NCBI GenBank assembly: GCA_949288685.1
Contig: CASELB010000137.1
Coordinates: 1-10,204 of the forward strand
Length of the DNA stretch: 10,204 bases
Source of the DNA: an uncultured bacterium
Lineage (GTDB): Bacteria > Cyanobacteriota > Vampirovibrionia > Gastranaerophilales > Gastranaerophilaceae
Reading direction: 5' to 3'
Below the pieces are notes generated by a model. It saw only the letters and a list, made by a program, of their open reading frames with translations, did not search any database and was not told the DNA's origin. Position numbers and translations under genes: made by a program. Below are positions 6,475-10,204 of this stretch, in pieces (positions within the stretch are counted from its first letter, which is position 1; every line of letters starts with the position of its first letter).

Positions 6475-7377
6475 ATGACGGAAATAAATCCTTTAGCATA
6501 CAATCAGGTTACAGAGGGCACTTCTTTACAGGATAAAAAAGGAAGTGTAAAAAAGGATATAAAAATTCCGCTTATACAGGAAGAAAAAGAACAAACAAAA
6601 GAAGAACGAATTAATAAAAATGTTCTTGAAGTTCTTAATAAAAAAATTTCAGATGCAATAAAAAGATTGGAAAAAGAAAACAATTTAAGACGTACCGAAA
6701 AAACGATTACGGAATTAATGAGAGAAAAAGGCGGTACACTTTCCGAAGAAGATACAAGATACTGGGCAGAATTAATAAATAAAAATTCAGAAGAGGTTAA
6801 TATAAGCCCTGCATTAATTGCTTCTGTTATTGAAAAAGAAACAGGTTTCGAAAAAAATCAAAGCAGCCCGACAGGCGAAGGTCCCATGCAAGTTGTGACA
6901 ATAACAATCCGTGATATGTTTTCAGACTCAAACGGCGGAAGAAAACGACTTTATGACCTAATTGACAAAGAAACAATGAATAAAATTCTTTATCAAACTA
7001 ACGCAGAAGGGAAACCGCTCCTTGATAAAAACGGAAATCCTGTACGCAAGTATAATTCACCGTCTGCAATTAGAGTTGCCTGCGGCAAAAATGACGATTT
7101 GGGCATTAAAGTCGGAATAATGTGTCTTAAAATGAAATTTGCAGAAAGTATTGCGCGTTCAAAAGGTCTACCGCTCGAAAAAACTATTAAAGGGTTGAAA
7201 TCCGGTGAATTAAAACTCCAACAAAAAGAACTTGAAGGAATAATAGTTACAACACTTAAAAACTATAACTCCGTGTTTCAGGAATATGCTCCGGCAGTCG
7301 TTGACTCACTGAAAAACACTACCGGAAATACGATTGACAGTTTTAATCTGTACAGAGTTCCAATGAAAAATAAATAA
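6475..7377 (+). CDS. Lytic transglycosylase-like (SLT fold) protein without signal peptide
   Basis: A 300-residue protein. Residues 1-90 are hydrophilic and Lys/Glu-rich with likely helix or coiled coil (about 40-75). From about 90 the order matches the SLT/goose-lysozyme fold: WAELINKNSEEVNISPALIASVIEK, then KETGF with the putative catalytic Glu E122 (family motif ESxF), GEGPMQV (134-140, for G-LMQ), DDLGIKVGIMCLKMKF, and NYNSVFQEYAPAVV from N263 (for the AYNAG motif). Between GPMQV and DDLG about 70 residues replace the usual short loop. Such enzymes cleave peptidoglycan between MurNAc and GlcNAc. No signal peptide or membrane helix is visible, and an in-frame stop at 6421-6423 with no start codon after it rules out a longer N-terminus. 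It may be exported by another route or act on lysis; activity is not proven. bioB follows after 73 bp. Confidence 0.75.
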   Translation: MTEINPLAYNQVTEGTSLQDKKGSVKKDIKIPLIQEEKEQTKEERINKNVLEVLNKKISDAIKRLEKENNLRRTEKTITELMREKGGTLSEEDTRYWAELINKNSEEVNISPALIASVIEKETGFEKNQSSPTGEGPMQVVTITIRDMFSDSNGGRKRLYDLIDKETMNKILYQTNAEGKPLLDKNGNPVRKYNSPSAIRVACGKNDDLGIKVGIMCLKMKFAESIARSKGLPLEKTIKGLKSGELKLQQKELEGIIVTTLKNYNSVFQEYAPAVVDSLKNTTGNTIDSFNLYRVPMKNK

Positions 7378-7413
7378 TACAAAATGCTGCAAGTTTTCTA
7401 TATTTTTTTATTA

Positions 7414-7445
7414 TATACTGATTAACAGAGTCAAAGCACCGGGAG
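7414..7445 (+). promoter_or_regulatory. Tentative bioB promoter and ribosome binding site
   Basis: TATACT (7414-7419) is a fair -10 just after a T-rich stretch, without a clear -35 or TG extension. Transcription would start near 7426. GGGAG (7441-7445) is a strong ribosome binding site 5 nt before the ATG and fixes the bioB start. Readthrough from the preceding gene is also possible, as no terminator separates them. Confidence 0.45.
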
Positions 7446-7450
7446 AAAAT

Positions 7451-8371
7451 ATGGATAAACAACAACTACTGGAATTGTATAATATTGATATTAATGAATT
7501 AATAAATATCGCATCTAAAATATCCGAAGAGAATTTTGGGAACAAAATAGAGGCATGCTCAATAATCAGCGCCAGAACAGGCATGTGCGGGGAGAACTGT
7601 AAATACTGTTCCCAGAGCGCACACAACCACGCTCAAATTGAATGCCACCCGCTTGTTGACTTAGCAACAGTAAAAAAAGCGGCAGAAAGCGCCAGACAAA
7701 ACGGTGCTACAAGATTTTCACTTGTAACCTCCGGCAGACGTCCGTCTGATGAAGATTTTACACATATTCTGGAGATGGTAAAAGTTGTAAACTCTATTGA
7801 AGGATTAACCTGCTGCGCATCTCTCGGGATTTTGACAGAAGAACAGATGAAACAACTTGCACAAGCCGGATGTGTAAGATATCATCACAATATCAATACT
7901 TGCAGAAGTTATCACCCTCAAATATGTACGACACACACGTATGAAGACAGAATTAACACTATAAAACTTGCCAAAAAATACGAAATGGAAATATGCTGCG
8001 GAGTAATTATCGGTATGGGAGAGAGTGCGGAGCACAGGGCAGAAATGGCGGTTGAACTGGCAGAAATTGCTCCTGAATCAGTACCTGTAAATATTTTAAC
8101 ACCGATTGAAGGAACACCTTTTGAAAATTACAAAGATAAGATTACGGAAGAAGAAGTTGTAAGAACAATGTGTATATTTAGAATAGCCATGCCGGCAGCG
8201 CAAATAAGGTTTGCCGGAGGGCGTTCTACGAGGTTAAACCGTGAAAATCAGGAACGCTGCCTGAAAGCCGGAGTTAACGGGGTAATTGTAGGGAACTATC
8301 TGACAACAGCAGGCGTTGATATTAATGATGATAAAACAACGTTTGAAAAACTAGGCAAGGTGCTGGTGTAG
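7451..8371 (+). CDS. bioB: Biotin synthase, anaerobe-type
   Basis: Cytosolic radical SAM enzyme that inserts sulfur into dethiobiotin to give biotin. At 306 residues it is near normal length. CGENCKYC (C46, C50, C53) binds the SAM [4Fe-4S] cluster, and YCSQSAHN follows as in known BioB. The auxiliary-cluster residues of E. coli BioB align as follows: C128 with C122 (CCASLG), C188 with C182 (ICCGVIIGMGE), R260 with R253 (IRFAGGR). The first ligand, C97, is serine here (S90 in RFSLVTSGRRP). Extra cysteines stand at C141, C151 and C159 (ICTTHTYEDR). This pattern resembles the BioB of strict anaerobes, recently described as Type II with a [4Fe-5S] auxiliary cluster; that assignment is an inference. 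No bioA, bioD, bioF or BirA lies in the window, so the rest of the pathway is elsewhere or the cell uses imported dethiobiotin. Confidence 0.96.
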   Translation: MDKQQLLELYNIDINELINIASKISEENFGNKIEACSIISARTGMCGENCKYCSQSAHNHAQIECHPLVDLATVKKAAESARQNGATRFSLVTSGRRPSDEDFTHILEMVKVVNSIEGLTCCASLGILTEEQMKQLAQAGCVRYHHNINTCRSYHPQICTTHTYEDRINTIKLAKKYEMEICCGVIIGMGESAEHRAEMAVELAEIAPESVPVNILTPIEGTPFENYKDKITEEEVVRTMCIFRIAMPAAQIRFAGGRSTRLNRENQERCLKAGVNGVIVGNYLTTAGVDINDDKTTFEKLGKVLV

Positions 8372-8421
8372 GCTCTTTCGTGTACTTCTAAAAGACTGCC
8401 ACCCTTAAGGAGTAAATGACA

Positions 8422-8448
8422 TGTCGTCCTGAATTTGTTTCAGGACCT
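8422..8448 (+). repeat. REP-like palindromic repeat, copy 1
   Basis: The stem GTCCTGAA (8426-8433) pairs perfectly with TTCAGGAC (8439-8446) around a 5-nt loop, flanked by TGTC on the left and CT on the right. Copy 2 at 8582-8608 matches it in 22 of 27 positions. Four of the five differences are two compensated base pairs (G-C to A-T and T-A to C-G); the fifth is in the loop. It resembles the short CCTGAA...TTCAGG intergenic repeats scattered in many bacterial genomes. Confidence 0.8.
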
Positions 8449-8465
8449 AAAACAAGTTTTAAATG

Positions 8466-8571
8466 AGATTCCGTAACATCTTGGTTGCTCGCGCTAAACG
8501 GCGTTACGTGTTGAAAACTCAACGTTTCCAACACTCCAGCCTCTGCTCGCAATCCGCAGTTCGGAATGACA
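8466..8571 (-). repeat. Inverted, long-loop relative of the REP-like repeat
   Basis: Read on the minus strand this unit begins TGTCATTCCG (8571-8562) and ends CGGAATCT (8473-8466). It thus has the same TGTC...CT borders as the two short copies but different arms and an 88-nt interior in place of 5 nt. The interior can fold further: CGTAAC (8472-8477) with GTTACG (8503-8508), GTTGA (8510-8514) with TCAAC (8519-8523), or GTGTTG (8508-8513) with CAACAC (8529-8534). GCTCGC occurs twice (8487-8492 and 8545-8550). It may be one composite unit or a short repeat interrupted by other sequence. Confidence 0.5.
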
Positions 8572-8581
8572 GGAACGGAGC

Positions 8582-8608
8582 TGTCACCCTGAACTTGTTT
8601 CAGGGTCT
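8582..8608 (+). repeat. REP-like palindromic repeat, copy 2
   Basis: The stem ACCCTGAA (8586-8593) pairs perfectly with TTCAGGGT (8599-8606) around the loop CTTGT, with TGTC before and CT after, as in copy 1. Being about 42 nt beyond the stop of the minus-strand glycosidase gene, it could protect or punctuate that transcript, but it lacks a U-tract and is not a standard intrinsic terminator. Confidence 0.8.
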
Positions 8609-8649
8609 TTCCCGCATGGTAACCATAGGGTGCAATTTTATTACACCTT

Positions 8650-9930
8650 CTACTCCATTACAATATGTACAGCGTTTGAAATTTCCACACCGCCTTTGTA
8701 GGACGGAGAATTCAAAATACCACCCGCACCATACATTACTGTAGAACTACCGCCATCGAGGTTCATTGCATTTACACAGCCTATTTGTTTCATATACCGT
8801 GCAAGTTCCATCAGCGTCAATCCGACAGACGAACTTTCCCTGCCGTCTGCCGTTACTATTATTATATTATTATCAGATGTATACCCTATTGCCGTTCTGG
8901 GATTTCTACCGGCTATGGAATTAAGTTTCTGCGCGGTGGCGTCAACATAAATCTCACCGTCTTTTATAAGATACGGTCCGCCGCTTATTATGTGCTTAAC
9001 CCCTTTCCATTCAGGAGTTGTATTTATTTCAAGTTTCAAACGCTTATCATTTGTTATTGGTGTAAGTTTGGATTTCGGGGCGGAAATTACATATCCGTTT
9101 TCCGGAATTGCAACAGAACTGTAGGACGTACCCACAATATCTTTCCCTGAAACAATAACAGATATTCCGCCTTTAGGAGGCGCAGGAGCATATTTTCCCC
9201 AGAGGGAATCATATACAAGTATATGACTTGCAAGCGTCCGCGGTTGATTGATATTATCAATTTTCAGATTGTTTTTATTTGTGTGCAAGGTGATATTAAG
9301 CCCAGCCCTTGCCATTTCAAACTTATTATCAAAAATTCCCATTGCAACCCTGTTATACATGGCACCGGAATATATTCTGCCGTCTATCATTAATAACCCT
9401 AAAGGTGCTCCTGTTTGCTGCTTAAAATATCCTCCGTTAACTGATACTATTGCATTATCTTTTTTATTTATATAACTTATTTTTGCCTTTTTATTAAGTG
9501 TTTCTCCTGCGAGTGCCGGAACTACCGCCAAATCCGGATTAACATAAAAATCAGTCTCTATAATATTTAATTTGACCGGTCTTGAACTAAAATACCTTAC
9601 AACTTTTATTCTCTTCACACCTTTTGCCAAATCTGTAATCATACCGCCGGGGTATTTTTTTCTTATATAATTATCAAAAAATTCCTGCCGGTGTTCCGTA
9701 TTAATACTCGTTTCGATAGCAGTTTTAGTATTTTTAAGAACGGGAACCTGCGGAGGTGAAACAGAGTAGGCTATACTATCCGACGCGCCGGCAGCAAGCA
9801 TAATTGACAACATGACAATTACTCCAACAGCCGGAATAACTATTCGCCGGCAAACAGAAAATGTACCGCTGCCAACAAGCCGGCATGGTTGGGGCGTTTC
9901 CTCATTTAGACGCAGACAAATCGTATCCAT
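8650..9930 (-). CDS. Exported phosphodiester glycosidase (NAGPA / DUF2233 family)
   Basis: A 426-residue protein with a 29-residue cytoplasmic N-terminus, one hydrophobic helix (about 30-48, anchor or late signal peptide), a linker, then the NAGPA-type domain. Family marks are VSVNGGYF, PLGLLMIDGRIYSG, ISGGPYLIKDGEI, RNPRTAIGYT (342-351), ADGRESSSVGLTLMELA (DGR at 362-364) and the signature NLDGGSSTVMY (D392, G393, G394, S395). Members cleave alpha-GlcNAc from phosphodiesters in animals; bacterial ones are thought to act on phosphodiester-linked sugars of the envelope or exopolysaccharide. The substrate here is unknown. The active site faces the periplasm or outside. AGGAG 6 nt before the ATG fixes the start. 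It stands alone, convergent with bioB across the repeat spacer, and has a leader of about 94 nt. The helix could instead be cleaved after AAGA (about residue 49). Confidence 0.88.
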   Translation of the reverse strand: MDTICLRLNEETPQPCRLVGSGTFSVCRRIVIPAVGVIVMLSIMLAAGASDSIAYSVSPPQVPVLKNTKTAIETSINTEHRQEFFDNYIRKKYPGGMITDLAKGVKRIKVVRYFSSRPVKLNIIETDFYVNPDLAVVPALAGETLNKKAKISYINKKDNAIVSVNGGYFKQQTGAPLGLLMIDGRIYSGAMYNRVAMGIFDNKFEMARAGLNITLHTNKNNLKIDNINQPRTLASHILVYDSLWGKYAPAPPKGGISVIVSGKDIVGTSYSSVAIPENGYVISAPKSKLTPITNDKRLKLEINTTPEWKGVKHIISGGPYLIKDGEIYVDATAQKLNSIAGRNPRTAIGYTSDNNIIIVTADGRESSSVGLTLMELARYMKQIGCVNAMNLDGGSSTVMYGAGGILNSPSYKGGVEISNAVHIVME

Positions 9931-10024
9931 TTTTAGCTCCTGATTAAACTACATAACGGATACCTTTTTATTAGAGAGTGGTTTGGGGCTATACACTCTG
10001 AGCAAAGATGCAGAATCCCTTGCT
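9931..10024 (-). promoter_or_regulatory. 5' leader of the glycosidase gene with a possible hairpin
   Basis: The region between the predicted transcription start (about 10024) and the ATG has the AGGAG ribosome binding site (9941-9937) and an inverted repeat, AGAGTG (9975-9980) with CACTCT (9994-9999), around a 13-nt loop. No open frame for a leader peptide stands out, and no known riboswitch was recognised. Confidence 0.4.
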
Positions 10025-10030
10025 ACTATT

Positions 10031-10059
10031 ATTATAACACATTTATTAACCCGCCGCAA
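10031..10059 (-). promoter_or_regulatory. Promoter of the glycosidase gene, extended -10
   Basis: On the minus strand TTGCGG (10059-10054) is followed after 17 nt by a perfect TATAAT (10036-10031), with TGT directly before it (extended -10). This is one of the best promoter matches in the window. The region to its right (10060-10204) has no recognisable gene; a small imperfect hairpin with TGCA arms (10126-10129 and 10136-10139) is the only structure seen. Confidence 0.7.
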
Positions 10060-10204
10060 CCCATGCTATGACTCATTTTAAGTATATGGATAATTGAAAA
10101 AGTTGTATGTAATAGTAAATGTGGTTGCAGTAAATTGCATCCTTCCATTGTTTGCACTTGTGTAAGATTTTGAAACTGTCTTGGATTATTCGGGGTGTCA
10201 GGAA

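Larger units (their letters stand above)
8372..8649. other. Repeat-filled spacer between convergent bioB and glycosidase genes
   Basis: This 278-bp gap carries no credible gene and no hairpin plus T-run terminator. About 200 bp of it (8415-8608) is a mosaic of palindromic repeat units, listed separately. The GACATGTC palindrome at 8418-8425 looks like the junction of two units placed head to head: AATGACA (8415-8421) recurs exactly at 8565-8571, where it bounds another unit. To the right lie ATGGTAACCAT (8616-8626) and GGTG/CACC arms around 8629-8647, both weak. Confidence 0.7.

Noticed and set aside
8426..8446. Intrinsic terminator for bioB
   Set aside because: The hairpin is good but is followed by CTAAAAC, not a T-run, so a repeat element explains it better.
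8415..8608. CRISPR array
   Set aside because: There are only two direct copies with 133 nt between them, and the intervening part is itself a palindromic unit rather than a spacer of regular length.
8463..8744. A 93-codon open frame on the + strand
   Set aside because: It runs through the palindromic repeats and into the antisense of the glycosidase gene, has no ribosome binding site, and its product (with VTLNLFQGL) is what the repeat sequence itself encodes in that frame.
8785..9475. Open frames of 121 and 75 codons on the + strand
   Set aside because: They lie wholly antisense to the well-supported glycosidase gene and have no initiation signals.
10032..10204. Two minus-strand frames open from the right edge (to stops at 10032-10034 and 10073-10075)
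   Set aside because: Both are short, overlap one another, and show no recognisable motif. One ends inside the glycosidase -10 element. Either could be the tail of a gene beyond the window, but neither can be supported.

Overview
The window is AT-rich (low GC by eye) and reads as ordinary chromosome of an anaerobic, diderm-like bacterium. The gene set and the anaerobe-type biotin synthase fit a non-photosynthetic gut cyanobacterial relative (Gastranaerophilales/Vampirovibrionia, 'Melainabacteria'). That placement is an inference from style and protein resemblance. No rRNA or other lineage marker is present.

Layout, left to right. (1) The membrane-spanning 3' end of an unidentified + strand gene (1-153), then a gene-free stretch rich in TTACA/TGTAA half-sites. 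(2) pgk (+), with its own extended -10 promoter and Shine-Dalgarno site, ending at a strong terminator that it shares with the next gene. (3) A GT-C/ArnT-like membrane glycosyltransferase (-), convergent with pgk. (4) Divergent from it, a PhoR/WalK-type sensor histidine kinase (+) followed after 3 nt by folC (+). (5) crcB (-), convergent with folC and overlapping it by 6 bp through a shared TTATAA that supplies both stop codons. (6) Divergent from crcB, an SLT-fold lytic transglycosylase-like protein with no signal peptide (+), then bioB (+). (7) A 278-bp gene-free spacer made largely of palindromic REP-like repeats. (8) An exported NAGPA-type phosphodiester glycosidase (-), with a leader of about 95 nt and an upstream promoter near the right edge.

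Most genes look like single-gene units. Only the kinase-folC pair is clearly an operon. Functions are mixed: glycolysis (pgk), folate (folC), biotin (bioB), fluoride efflux (crcB), envelope work (glycosyltransferase, transglycosylase, phosphodiester glycosidase) and signalling (kinase). No CRISPR array, transposase, phage module, tRNA or rRNA was seen, and there is no obvious new multigene system.

The most notable signals are in the non-coding DNA. Three genes (glycosyltransferase, kinase, crcB) each have an extended -10 element ending exactly 6 nt before the ATG and no Shine-Dalgarno site, which predicts leaderless mRNAs. pgk, bioB and the glycosidase have conventional Shine-Dalgarno leaders. 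The spacer after bioB carries two copies of a 27-nt hairpin whose differences are compensatory in the stem, with an inverted long-loop relative between them.
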